A DNA stretch of 64,000 nucleotides from NCBI GenBank assembly GCA_020747015.1, contig JAGTJM010000020.1, positions 124,001-188,000 on the forward strand, given 5' to 3'. The first letter of the stretch is position 1, and each line of letters opens with the position of its first letter. This document shows, piece by piece, positions 34,331-44,614 of the stretch. The position numbers were made by a program, and so were the translations under genes. Below the pieces are notes generated by a model, which had not been told where the DNA came from, made no database searches, and was given only the letters and a program-made list of their open reading frames with translations. The stretch comes from Pyrenochaeta sp. MPI-SDFR-AT-0127 (Eukaryota > Ascomycota > Dothideomycetes > Pleosporales > Cucurbitariaceae).

Positions 34331-35819
34331 ATCCCCTAGCCAATGCAGCAGCCCTCTTTAGCCCGCTTCCTGGCCTGACCTTACCAACCCACATGTTCTC
34401 TGCATCTCCATCAATACCCTGTCGCGCCTTCTCAAATGCCTTCTCAACCCGCGCTCTCCCCTCTTTACCCTCCTTGTCACTCACTCCGCTATCCTCACCA
34501 GCTGCTCCCCAAAGCTCCAGCGCTCTTTCTAGATCCCCAGCACCAAACAGGTACTCGCCCAGTGCTGTGTGGACAGTACCGAGAGCATACCATGACTGTG
34601 CCCTCTCACGATCAGTGAACCATGTAGGCTTGTTAGGAGGAATTAGCTCGACCGGGAGGGAGAGGAACCATGGGTTTGATGCGGGAGAGGGAGAGTCGGT
34701 GGCCAGGCTGAGGGCTTTGGAGACTGCAGTCTCCGCGAGTAACAAGTCTCGCGCTGCCAGCTTGGTCTCGGGAGCAGTATTCTCCAGCCAGTCTTTGCTG
34801 GAAGTGAGGCTGCGGTGTTGCAGCGACAGAGCAATACCAATACCAAGCTCAGTGCGCCATCTCAGTCTCTGAACGCCCTTTGCAAAATCTTCCTCCTGCG
34901 AGTGCAGCTCCTCGCCATGTGTGAGGTATCCGTACGTCAGTGCGATGACAACAGCTTGTCCATACTCATTCGCTAGCGCGTACTTCTCATTCTCTCGGGC
35001 TTCATCGGCAAGCTCGGCCAGCTCCGTCAAAGTCTTCATCCAGTTCTCCGCTGTGAATTTAGGGCTCGTCATATCCCGTTGCAAACCCTCTCCATATCGT
35101 GGTAGCAGGTTCTTGCTATCCACAGTCGCACCGCCGAGATTTGCCAACAGTCTAAACAACTCCAACAGATCGCCTTGAAGGCGGGAGACTGGGAAGTCAT
35201 AGCTGTTCACGACATTGAGGAATAGTGCATGTGCTGGTGCCCATATCTCTGTCGCGCGACTCGCTTGGTCCAGAAAGTTGATCAGTCGGGGTAAATACTG
35301 TGCGGGGAACATGACAGCACCGCGCTTCTGACTGCTATTCTTCTCTACAAGGACAACTTCGAGCGCATGTCGTTTCGACTCTTCTAATAGCGTCGGATTG
35401 GCAGTTGAGAAGAGCAGTCCTGAATCCTCGAGCATAGTCTTTGCATGCCGCGCGTCGGACGAGTAGATCTCGAACCGAACGAACAGATTCTTTGAGTAGA
35501 AGTACCGCAATGCTTCGTTTGAAATCTGTTTGTTGACATAGAAGAGCGAAGTGTTGATTGGGAATGGCGATCTCGACGCCTTGAACTGCAGGACGCCATC
35601 CTGGATCGAGTGCGTATACGAGACATTTGGCTTGCCAACGTTCACAAGTTCCGTGTCGAGTGTGTATTTGTAGATATTGTTGCGTATCGAAGGCGGAAGG
35701 TCCGTCAGGCCCAAGGGTCGCTTTCTTGAAGTCGATTGATCTAACGTGGCGGCTTTGAGCTTCGCCTCGAGGCTGTCTGTTGTCGCGTCCATGGAGTCTC
35801 TTTTGGGAACGGAGGTCAT
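34326..35819 (-). CDS. Conserved-type fungal protein with F-box-like start and helical repeats, function unknown
   Basis: One exon; the start at 35819 (MTSVPKRDSMDATTD) gives 497 residues, while the frame stays open upstream to a Met at 36008 whose extra 63 residues look like translated leader. The early segment GLTDLPPSIRNNIYKYTLD resembles the first helices of fungal F-box-like domains (LPxEIRxxIYxY). The middle is helical with LLxLFRLLANLGG and LTELAELADEARENEKYALANEYGQAV. Near the end SWYALGTVHTALGEYLFGAGDLERALELW reads like a TPR helical pair. I recognise no specific family. A role as substrate adaptor would be a guess based on the F-box-like start. Confidence 0.75.
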   Translation of the reverse strand: MTSVPKRDSMDATTDSLEAKLKAATLDQSTSRKRPLGLTDLPPSIRNNIYKYTLDTELVNVGKPNVSYTHSIQDGVLQFKASRSPFPINTSLFYVNKQISNEALRYFYSKNLFVRFEIYSSDARHAKTMLEDSGLLFSTANPTLLEESKRHALEVVLVEKNSSQKRGAVMFPAQYLPRLINFLDQASRATEIWAPAHALFLNVVNSYDFPVSRLQGDLLELFRLLANLGGATVDSKNLLPRYGEGLQRDMTSPKFTAENWMKTLTELAELADEARENEKYALANEYGQAVVIALTYGYLTHGEELHSQEEDFAKGVQRLRWRTELGIGIALSLQHRSLTSSKDWLENTAPETKLAARDLLLAETAVSKALSLATDSPSPASNPWFLSLPVELIPPNKPTWFTDRERAQSWYALGTVHTALGEYLFGAGDLERALELWGAAGEDSGVSDKEGKEGRARVEKAFEKARQGIDGDAENMWVGKVRPGSGLKRAAALARGL

Positions 35820-36416
35820 GTTGGAGACAGATGGAAGATGCGCTGGTTGATTGTTAGTTTGTTGCTTCCAATCCCAATGATTACCAATGAGCTCCATGCT
35901 TGATCTATCATTCACAGCCCGCCAGGTTTTCCACGGAATACTTACTCGACTCAATTGATCTGGTTGTTCTCGAACTTTCTGTCTTCTCGGACCTCCGGCA
36001 AACTTCAAAAACGCGTGTATACCGCACTTCTCGGCCGTTGTGCGTGCTAGAACTTGGACAGAAGCTGTAGCGCGTCAATTGAATCGCCACACAGGCTTCG
36101 GAGACACTTCACAATCAAGATGACGATTAATTCAGAACAAGTCCATGTCAAAGCATACATGGCGGGGTTTTATAGCTCTCTCCATGACACCAGGGTATGC
36201 ATGATTACGGTGCGGGGAGAGCAAGGGTACATGTGGGGAACATGCTGCGGATCCGAACATCTTCCGCCTTGACACTTCTCACAAGTACCGCTGAAGTGTA
36301 CATTGGCGGTGATGCCTGCATAGTCATGCTGCGGGGAATCGCTTGGACAAGTAATATCCTCCAATTGGCGGTGGTTTCATTGCGCCGCGGCTTTGAGCCG
36401 CATCTTCCGCTCCGCC
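35820..36416. other. intergenic region
   Basis: These 597 bp hold the 5' region of the F-box-like gene and the 3' flank of the isomerase gene. No other feature is visible. Confidence 0.5.
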
Positions 36417-37741
36417 TTATTTCTCTACGAAAGCTGTGAACACCTTCAAAGGTTTGGTAGCCTTGAAGTCAAATTCGACACCATGGCCGGCGAAGAAAAT
36501 ATATCCTTCACTGATTTTATGCTCTTTCCCATCTGCCTTTAGTGTCCCCTCGCCTTCCGTCACAATCAAGATACTTGGACCTCCCAGTTTCTCAATAGTC
36601 TCTAACTCGCCCTCGCCTAATGTTGTAGCGAACAAACTGAACTCGCTCAGAGGTGGAGCATAGAGCTTTGATTTGCCATTTTTACTCTTTCCAAATGCTT
36701 TGGACGGTAAGATGGCCTCCTTGGCGTCATGGGGTGTGAAGGTCAAACAAGAAACGAACATATCGACCGAATCACGGTCAGCGCGCGGACAAAAGCCAGT
36801 GTTGAGAACATTATTGGATCTAGCCATGCACTCAATGATATCGCCAGAAAGGTATGCATGAATACCGTCCGCAGGGATATAGATGCTGTCGCCCTCCTTG
36901 AGCTGGAGGTAGTTCATTGTTACCAGTGCTACCAAAGTTCCGTTATCAGCCTTGTCGTACTGCTCTGACAAGCGAGGAATCAAGTCCGGGATGTAGGAGT
37001 CCTGACCAAACGCGTCTTTGGGTAAGTCCCTCAACGCGTCGTTGGTCTTACGTACGGCATCCTCGGAGGCCTTGAGCATTGCCTCGACAACATGCTTGAG
37101 TGTTTGATCATCAAAGTCTGGTTTCTTAACTTGCGGCAGGAACGGCTGCAATGGATTCAGTTTCATTAGGCGTTCGATGTCCTTCAGAGGCTTGAAGCCG
37201 CAGAATGCTTCAAAGTCACCGAGAGCCAGTGCGATCTCTGGTTTGTGATTCGGGTCTGTGAAATGGTTCGGGTTCCTTTTGTGTAGCTTGGACGCTAAGG
37301 ATTTGTTCTATATCTTTAATCAGCATGAATATCTTCAAAGGGTTGAGATTGAACGAACCGGGTGTATCTGTAAAGGTAATGCCTTTGCTATCGACAGCAC
37401 CTTTGGAAGATACGGAAGATTGGTGTGACCGAAATTGCCAGCTACTGTCTTTCCGATAAGTTCATCAGCATGTCTGTCGAGAACATCCTGCAGATCTTCG
37501 CCTGTTTCCAGGACGTACGATGGAAGCTCTGGATAAGTACCCATCCACCTACAGCCATCAGCATCTAATCTAAGTCTCGACTTCGCGATACTTACATTTC
37601 AGCGAAGGATGTGTTCTCATCGATCTTGAAGTCTGTCCCTGGCGTCTTCTCACACAACTTTGCCGCCAGCGACTTTGATCCTTGCTTTCCCCATCCGTAC
37701 TGGTTGCAATTGCATTTCAACTGGAGCACCTTTTCGACCAT
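36417..37741 (-). CDS. PMI40: Mannose-6-phosphate isomerase (type I)
   Basis: Three exons (37741-37596, 37548-37359, 37307-36417) give 408 residues. The core begins VLQLKCNCNQYGWGKQG, continues across intron 1 as FAEM-WMGTYPELPSYV, and across intron 2 as KALPLQIHP-NKSLASKLHKRNP, where QIHPNK is the zinc-site motif. YIPADGIHAYLSGDIIECMARSNNVLNTGF is the second conserved block, with further metal and substrate ligands, and the C-terminal cupin follows. Intron 2 uses a less common GTTCGT donor. The enzyme interconverts fructose-6-phosphate and mannose-6-phosphate in the cytosol, feeding GDP-mannose for glycosylation and cell wall. The exact start is slightly uncertain because sequence upstream of 37741 also reads through in frame for 16 codons. 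Confidence 0.93.
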
Positions 37742-38723
37742 CTTGGCAACTAGTGGAACATGTGTTGGCGGGAAGGATGTGATATTGGTCTGTGGAAGAA
37801 ACAGCCTGACTCTATGATAACATGGTGCTCAAATATTGAAATCATTAATGAAGACAATTTTGTGACAGTACCTCGACGTCATAGCGGGTATGCCGGCGAA
37901 GGCGCTGTCTTTTCTCTCAAGGTGTAAGTGTTACGTCTCGAACAAGTGCATCGCTGTAGAGGCCTTGAATCTGTTTGAAGGCCATGGCTCGCGCTCGACC
38001 TCTTCACCTGGTGAGCTCCCGGGGTTGAAGTACGGATGATAAGTCTTGGCAACATTCCCTGGCCAGGTTCAACTGTCCAACGCCATGCTACCGACCTGCC
38101 TGTCAACCTCCAGTAGTGCTGAATGAAGGAATGCTGTCGCTACATTTGACATATTTGTAGGGCTGAATATCGCTACTCTGTCCTACTGTGATGGTTACGT
38201 GGCGACGCTATGTCTGCAAACAGACTGCCGGTATAAAGAGGTTGCAGGTGATCGCCTAAGAATATGCCTAGAAAAGAGAGACGCCAGGAGATGCCTTGTA
38301 GTTTCCATGGCGAGTACAAGCAATGGCTACACATGCCGGTATCAGAAACATGAGGACTGGAAATGCCCACTTCCTTGCGGGAGAGAGGCAATAGCGAGCG
38401 GCCGCTAAAGCAAGGGTCCTCCTGAGCCGGGGCCATATCGGCCAAGCCTATCGCATCCCATGCCGTCGCGTGTACTTTATAATTTCGTCTCGTTTCTGCA
38501 GTCCGCGCAGTGCGTCCAGCTAGAGGTTGACTACTGTCTGCTCTCTTCCCTGCATTTGAGATTGCCCGCCTTTGTGTATATCAGCATGACTTTGTAGCGT
38601 TGTACCGACACTTTCACCCTCAAACCACCGCCCGCTATCCCTCGTTTCGCTCCGAGTCGCAACGCAATCGCAATCTCTCCAAGAGCTCAACACCCCTGGC
38701 CGCGGACTACGTCCTCCCACACC
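37742..38723. other. 1-kb divergent intergenic region
   Basis: This lies between the start codons of the isomerase (-) and the GT34 mannosyltransferase (+), so both promoters are here. No open frame in it has protein-like features. Confidence 0.5.
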
Positions 38724-39846
38724 ATGCATTTCGCTATGCCACCACGGAAAACTTCACGGCCACCGCCATATGCTGCACGAAACCAGAGCTCAATAGCACT
38801 CCCGCCAGCATTGAAGAACCTATTGCGGAGAGACAAGCTTCGAATAGTCGTGGTTGGCATACTAGGCTTCTGCACATTACTGTGGCTTCTAGGGGGAAGA
38901 GGCCGGGGCTCACAGGGCGGTGGGTGGTCTCCAGCGAACATACCCAAGGTCGCAATAGGGAGTGGACCGCCCGTGGTGATAGTCACAGTTATAGATCCCA
39001 AAGCAGACCCAGCATGGGTACAGAGAATCAAGAGCAACCGAGAGGAATACGCTAAGAAACATGGTATGCCCAACTCTGAGGAGAAACCTCATCCTGGAGG
39101 ACTTGCAAGGTGGCAGCAACTGACATTTGACAGGATACAAAACATTCTTCCCCAACAACAACCAATACCCCCTTCGCTCCTCCCCAACCTCGTGGTCCCG
39201 CGTCCCCGCTCTCCGCCACGCCATGACACTCTATCCAGGCTCGACATTCTTCTGGTATCTCGATAGTACCGCCCTCATCATGACGCCCTCTCTCGCCATC
39301 CACACACACCTTCTCACTCCTTCGCGCCTCGAAAGTCTTATGATCGCCAATGCACCTGTCGTCCCCCCAGACTCTGTCATCAAGACCTTTGGCAATCTGA
39401 AGGGTGATAGAATAGACTTTGTCGTCACGCAAGACAAAGATGGGTTGGCGCCCAGCAGCTTCGTGGTCAAGAACGGTGAATGGGCGAAGTACTTTTTGGA
39501 CAGCTGGTTCGATCCAATTTACAGGAGTTATAATTTTCAAAAGGCAGAGAGCCATGCGCTGGAGCATATTGTGCAGTACGTATCCCATATTTGACGGTGA
39601 GTAGGATTTGAATGTGTGACTGACAACCTTCACAGATGGCACGGCACGATCCTCGCAAAACTCGCCATAATTCCACAGAATTTGCTCAACGCATATGCCA
39701 CGGGCCCTGCAAGCCCCAAAGATGGCCTATTCAAGGAAGGCGACCTTGTGGCGACCTTCCCCGGCTGCGACAAGGATGCAAGAGACTGCGCAAAGGAGCA
39801 GCAGACATACTTTGAAGTCCTCGACAAAGCTAAGAGCCAGGCATAA
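38724..39846 (+). CDS. GT34 alpha-1,6-mannosyltransferase (Mnn10/Mnn11 type)
   Basis: Three exons (38724-39063, 39134-39575, 39636-39846) give 330 residues. It is a type II Golgi protein: short cytosolic tail with Arg/Pro, then one anchor (LRIVVVGILGFCTLLWLLGG). The catalytic domain has the GT34 pattern YAKKHGYKTFFPN, SWSRVPALRHAMTLYPGSTFFWYLD, then ALIMTP; the YLD element corresponds to the DxD-type metal site. DFVVTQDKDGLAPSSFVVKN, AESHALEHIVQWHGTILAKLA and GDLVATFPGC are further family blocks. It belongs to the mannan polymerase complex that extends the alpha-1,6 backbone of N-linked mannan. It sits next to the isomerase that supplies mannose-6-phosphate, which is suggestive but not proof of co-regulation. 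Confidence 0.92.
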
Positions 39847-40369
39847 ACACCCCACCCTCTTAGCCCTCTATGGTCTCGGGCTATGCCCGCATTACGAGGC
39901 CACAGAGGGCAAACACTGCTCTACATGCACTTTTAGATGTACACCTGAGCGTTAGGGAGGCTGCTTTTTCTCAGGCGCACTGGCGAATGAAAGGAGGCGT
40001 TTGCTTCATAATTCGGAAATCTACGAAACTACATGGTCAGGAAGCCTAGGGACACAAGATGCATATTTGCCTTTTTATTTTGCTTGGTATGCATTACGGC
40101 GCGCAAATGTTGTCGTCACAGACCGGGGAAAAATTGAAGCGGGTCGGGGGTTTCATGTACGATTTGATCAGGACATGGCATCGCATGGTGTGGTCTGGTA
40201 GGGCAGATGGCGAACGGGTGCGTCTTATATACAAAGCTAATCTACATTTTACATACCAACATGATGCTATTCCTTGAACACCTTCGCAATGCAACTCTCC
40301 GATCCTAAAGCTAGAATTTAAAGTATAGTGTATCGTACAATAAGCAGGCGCAGCTCTTTCTTCCACGTG
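39847..40369. other. convergent intergenic region
   Basis: These 523 bp separate the ends of the GT34 gene and the GTPase gene. Nothing else is visible. Confidence 0.5.
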
Positions 40370-42640
40370 TTACTTCTCCGCTGGTCTCCTTTGCCTCTTC
40401 ACACTAACCATACTCCTCCTCGGCCTCGCTCTTCTGTCTCGACTAGCGACTTGTTTCGGCCCGCTCACTAGACTCGCACACATGGGTCTTCTCTGCCCGA
40501 CAAATTTGCCCAGCGGACTGAACACCTCGATCTGGGGATAGTCCTCCTCCCACTCTGCCATGCGGTCACCCCTGTCGTCTTTGTAGAGTTCTACACTGAG
40601 CGCATCCTGTGTGTCGAGGCCGTCCTTCTCTGCCCGAGCAATGGCAGCGAACTTGCGGTCTTTGTAGGCGCTGAGGGACTCGAGGGCGGCGCGGCGAGAA
40701 TGTTGAGCGTGATTGGGATCTTTCTTTTGATTACCGGCGGGTTTCCAGCCCTGAGGGCGCCGGGTTTGAGCGGATACTTCTATCCACCCCACGCCCTCGA
40801 CGAGGATGTCTGTGCTCCAGATCCTGAAGGGCAGGTTCTCGGGCTTCATTTTGCCTGCGACAGAGGATGTCATGGGCCCGGCGAGTTTCTTTGTAACATC
40901 CCATTTCAGGGGAAATTTGCCGGCAGATGACATCTTTGGCCCCACGTCGGATGCGAGGATAGGAGGATGTTGGAGTTGGCGGTCTGAGGTTTGCTTCTGG
41001 TAGTCCACTGCTTTCTCTGTGCGGGTTACGTGGGAGTGGATAGGAACAAATGGGTGGACAAGGAAGACGAGTTCTTCTGTCACAGGGGTGACGCGAATCA
41101 AACCACCGCCGAGTATGAGAGATTGTCCGGGCTTGAGTGTATACCGCTCAGAGTTTATACGATGCTTCATGACGAGGCTGTCATGCTCAGCGGGTTGGAC
41201 AAAGGTTTCTAAGCCAGGGTTTGTGCGAGCAAGACCCGGGAGGTCAATCAATTCGCCTCTGTTGCGACCAAAGGGAATACGTATGGGAGAAGCAGTTGTC
41301 CCTGGTAACGAAGAGGCGATCGGGAGGACAGGGAATGGTGTGTATGGCTGCGGTGGGGGAAGGAGAGCGTCTGGATCCTCAAAATTTTCTTCCTCCAGCT
41401 CTTCCTCGAGTTCCTTTGGTGGTTGGTGGAGATGCTGCTGCGGCTTGTACTTGAGGCGCTCTGCTTCTGCGTCTTCTTCAGCGAGCTGTTGTTGCACCAG
41501 CGCAAGGTCTTCTAGCGACTTTGTATTATTGAGCATCTCCTCTCGCTCAGCCGCACTGCGAATCCTCCGAACATCTTGGTAGTCTGCGCCCCGACCCTTG
41601 GGAAACACAGCTTCGAAGAGATTAGACTTTCCGACGTTGACCTTACCGACCATCCAGCCTGCACCTCCTCGCTCCCAGATATCGTCTTTAACTTGTTTTG
41701 TCCACCAACCTCGCTTTGCGCTGACCAGTCGCACATTGCCCAGCCGAGCCTTTGTGTTTTGTCTACCAAGTGCGTCGCGCAGAACCTCTGTAAAGTACGG
41801 CATTAGCACGTCTACCTGCTCTTTCTTTGGCGCCAGCAGATCAGCTCTTGTAATGATGAAACTAACTTCTGCTATGCGATCGTTGGCAACCCATCCCTTG
41901 TGTTTTGCTCTTCTGTTCTGTGTTCGCAATTTGGGTATGCGTAAGGAGGACTGGAGGTTCGGTACGATGGAGAGCGGGAAGTCGGCAGCGTCAACAACAT
42001 GGTAGATGTGGTTGCGCCTATGCGGCGATTCGGCAATGGTCTGTTGGATTGATTCAACCGTAGGATGGTGGATGGGCGTTCCAACATGATGGTGTATCAG
42101 ATTATGACAACGATCGCACACTGGAGTCTGCTGAGTCTGCTTCTCGTTTGGGACTTCTTCTTCACCTTTTTCTATTCTCAATGCTCCAAGTAATTCAGGG
42201 CTTGCATCTTTCAACGCAGTCACATAAACGTCGTCCTCCCGTGTCGCACCTCGCACTTCACTAGGATGCCACTCCAGATAATCTCGTATTACTTTCCTAT
42301 CTATGTTATAATACCCGGCCTCCTTCTTGTCGTAGATCTGGGTTGGGGCTCCACATCCTGGACAAGCCCGTGGCAGTGCTCTACGAGTGGGAGATGCACC
42401 GGTCGACTGCGTGTGTTCGGATTGGTTCTCGATAGTTCCGGCGGAAGGGATGGCTGTGGTGGCCTGTTGTTGCGCTCGTCCGAATGTCGAAAACCTCTTC
42501 AAAGGCTCGACAGAGCGGACATGTCGATGACAAGGGGCTACCGGAGCTCGGACAAGAGCAGGACAGAGGAAGGAAGGTATCGAAGCCTGAGGGGCGTCAT
42601 GGCTCAGCAACGTCCGGGCGTGTCGAAGGACTGGCCGCAT
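40370..42640 (-). CDS. GEP3: Circularly permuted mitochondrial GTPase, Gep3/YqeH-like
   Basis: One exon; MRPVLRHARTLL at 42640 gives 756 residues with an Arg/Ser/Ala-rich, acid-poor N-terminus suited to mitochondrial import. The frame is open further upstream to 42829 but that part lacks family features. A zinc finger is formed by CPGCGAPTQ and CDRCHNLIHHH. The GTPase motifs come in permuted order: G4 (ITRADLL) and G5 (VSAKRG) precede the P-loop (GKVNVGKSN) and G3 (DLPG), as in YqeH, Noa1 and Gep3. A ~100-residue Glu/Gln/Pro-rich insertion sits between the P-loop and G3. In yeast Gep3 (Mtg3) helps assemble the small mitoribosomal subunit. The C-terminal region is basic and probably binds RNA. 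Confidence 0.88.
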   Translation of the reverse strand: MRPVLRHARTLLSHDAPQASIPSFLCPALVRAPVAPCHRHVRSVEPLKRFSTFGRAQQQATTAIPSAGTIENQSEHTQSTGASPTRRALPRACPGCGAPTQIYDKKEAGYYNIDRKVIRDYLEWHPSEVRGATREDDVYVTALKDASPELLGALRIEKGEEEVPNEKQTQQTPVCDRCHNLIHHHVGTPIHHPTVESIQQTIAESPHRRNHIYHVVDAADFPLSIVPNLQSSLRIPKLRTQNRRAKHKGWVANDRIAEVSFIITRADLLAPKKEQVDVLMPYFTEVLRDALGRQNTKARLGNVRLVSAKRGWWTKQVKDDIWERGGAGWMVGKVNVGKSNLFEAVFPKGRGADYQDVRRIRSAAEREEMLNNTKSLEDLALVQQQLAEEDAEAERLKYKPQQHLHQPPKELEEELEEENFEDPDALLPPPQPYTPFPVLPIASSLPGTTASPIRIPFGRNRGELIDLPGLARTNPGLETFVQPAEHDSLVMKHRINSERYTLKPGQSLILGGGLIRVTPVTEELVFLVHPFVPIHSHVTRTEKAVDYQKQTSDRQLQHPPILASDVGPKMSSAGKFPLKWDVTKKLAGPMTSSVAGKMKPENLPFRIWSTDILVEGVGWIEVSAQTRRPQGWKPAGNQKKDPNHAQHSRRAALESLSAYKDRKFAAIARAEKDGLDTQDALSVELYKDDRGDRMAEWEEDYPQIEVFSPLGKFVGQRRPMCASLVSGPKQVASRDRRARPRRSMVSVKRQRRPAEK

Positions 42641-43111
42641 GCTGGAATAAGAGTGTTCGGCGCCAGTTCCGAAGTAACACTTGATGTTCGTTTTGTCTTT
42701 GCCTGGCCCACAGTGGCCGAACTGGCCGGGTATCGAATAGACCGTCAGCACAATACAGTCTTCCTGCGTAGCGAATGTTGGTCGAAGCACCGAAATTATC
42801 GTACAGTCGGTCCACGGTGCTCGACGCAACGCGCTGTCCTCTTGCGTCTTACCAAAAAAATTACATACTGGCGTCGGAGTTTAGCAGGGGATATGGAGCT
42901 TTGGCGAATCGGCGGTGATCGCCCCTCGCGCCGAGTCAGAGCTCCCGCGAACGTGGAGGTACCAGGCCCGTACTTTTGCTTCTTGTCTGGGGTATTTTGT
43001 CCTCAGTCCACCACAAACAGCTGACAGGTGACCTCTCAAGCTCTGCCTCCATCTCTCCTCCCCCCTACACTCGCAATTGAGCTATCTCACCTCACTACCA
43101 ACAAAGTCGCC
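42641..43111. promoter_or_regulatory. shared divergent promoter of GEP3-like and aspartate aminotransferase genes
   Basis: A 471-bp stretch between two head-to-head mitochondrial-protein genes. The arrangement implies a bidirectional promoter; I see no decisive element. Confidence 0.4.
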
Positions 43112-44614
43112 ATGCTTGCTTCATCAAGGACTGCGCTGCGTCAAGCGGCAAACAAGCAGATTTACGCCAGGACCTCTGCCCGAGCTGTCTCTGCGTGGTC
43201 ACAGGTTCCCCAGGGCCCTCCAGTGAGTCAACAGGCGATTGGGCTTTGGATTGGTGTTATAGAGTACTGACTTTGCCTCCAGGACGTAAGTAGAGCTCAT
43301 CGGCAGCAGCAGTGGAGATGAATTGTGCAGCTCACCGCCCTCTCAGGCCATCTTGGGTATCACCGAAGCCTTCAAGGCCGACAGCAACCCAAAGAAGATC
43401 AACCTGGGTTTGTGACCTGTACACTTTGAATAAGGACATTGCGGCTGACTAGAGAAGGCGTCGGTGCATACCGTGACGACAAGGGCAAGCCTTACGTGCT
43501 CCCTTCGGTCAGGCAAGCAGAGAAGAAGATTGTTGACTCAGCGCTGGACAAGGAGTATGCTGGCATCACGGGTGTGCCCAACTTCACCAAGGCTGCTCTC
43601 AAGCTCGCCTATGGCTCTGAATCTGCTCCTCTCAGCGAGGACCGCATCGCTGTCACTCAGACCATCTCCGGCACCGGTGCTCTCCGCATCGGTGGCGCCT
43701 TCCTCGAGCGCCACTACCCCGGCGCAAAGACCGTCTACATCCCCACGCCATCATGGGCAAACCACAATGCTGTCTTCAAGGATTCAGGGCTGAAGGTCGA
43801 GAAGTACCGCTACTACAACAAGGACACCATCGGCCTCGACTTCGAGGGCATGGTTGCCGACATCAAGGGCATGCCCAAGGGCAGCATCATTTTGCTTCAC
43901 GCATGCGCCCACAACCCCACTGGCGTTGACCCCACTGAAGAGCAGTGGCTCAAGATCGCTGAGGCTGTCAAGGAGGGCGACCACTTCCCCTTCTTCGACA
44001 TGGCCTACCAGGGCTTTGCTAGCGGAGACACCAACCAGGACGCTTTTGCTCTGCGCCACTTTATCAAGGAGGGTCTCCGCCCCGTCCTTGCCCAATCCTT
44101 CGCGAAGAATATGGGCTTGTATGGCGAGCGAGTCGGTGCTTTCTCTGTTGTCTGCGAGTCTGCCGAGGAGAAGAAGCGCGTCGATTCTCAGATCAAAATT
44201 CTCGTCCGCCCACTCTACTCCAACCCTCCAGTCCACGGTGCACGCATCGCTTCTGAGATTCTGAACGATGCCTCTCTCAACAAGCAGTGGCTTGGTGAGG
44301 TCAAGGACATGGCTGACCGCATCATCACCATGCGTGCTCTCCTCAAGGAGAACCTCGAGAAGCTCGGAAGCAAGCAGGACTGGAGCCACATCACTTCCCA
44401 GATTGGTATGTTCGCATACACTGGCCTAAGTGCCGAGCAGATGGAAACTCTCGCTAAGGAAGTGAGTCTATCCTTGAACCTCTCGTGGCAACACACTAAC
44501 CACTTTTGACAGCACTCTGTTTATGCGACCAAGGATGGCCGCATCTCTGTCGCCGGCATTACTAGTGAGAACGTTGGCCGCCTCGCAGAGGCCATCTACA
44601 AGGTCAAGGGTTGA
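43112..44614 (+). CDS. AAT1: Mitochondrial aspartate aminotransferase
   Basis: Five exons: 43112-43222, 43283-43285, 43347-43407, 43458-44461, 44513-44614, giving 426 residues. The N-terminus (MLASSRTALRQAANKQIYAR) is a mitochondrial targeting peptide. The second exon is only GAC (one Asp): it is flanked by CAG and GTAAGT and restores the conserved QVPQGPP-D-AILGITEAFKAD. The PLP-binding lysine is Lys275 in SFAKNMGLYGERVG; HACAHNPTGVDP and the C-terminal substrate-binding region are intact. The reaction is aspartate + 2-oxoglutarate to oxaloacetate + glutamate, part of the malate-aspartate shuttle. Skipping the microexon would delete just one residue in frame. Confidence 0.95.

Noticed and set aside
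41019..41582. 187-codon plus-strand frame with Ser/Cys/Gly runs
   Set aside because: It is antisense to the Glu/Leu-rich part of the Gep3-like GTPase and shows only mirrored low complexity.
43223..43346. A single 124-bp intron in the aminotransferase gene
   Set aside because: It would remove the Asp of the conserved GPPDAILG sequence, while perfect splice sites surround the GAC codon.
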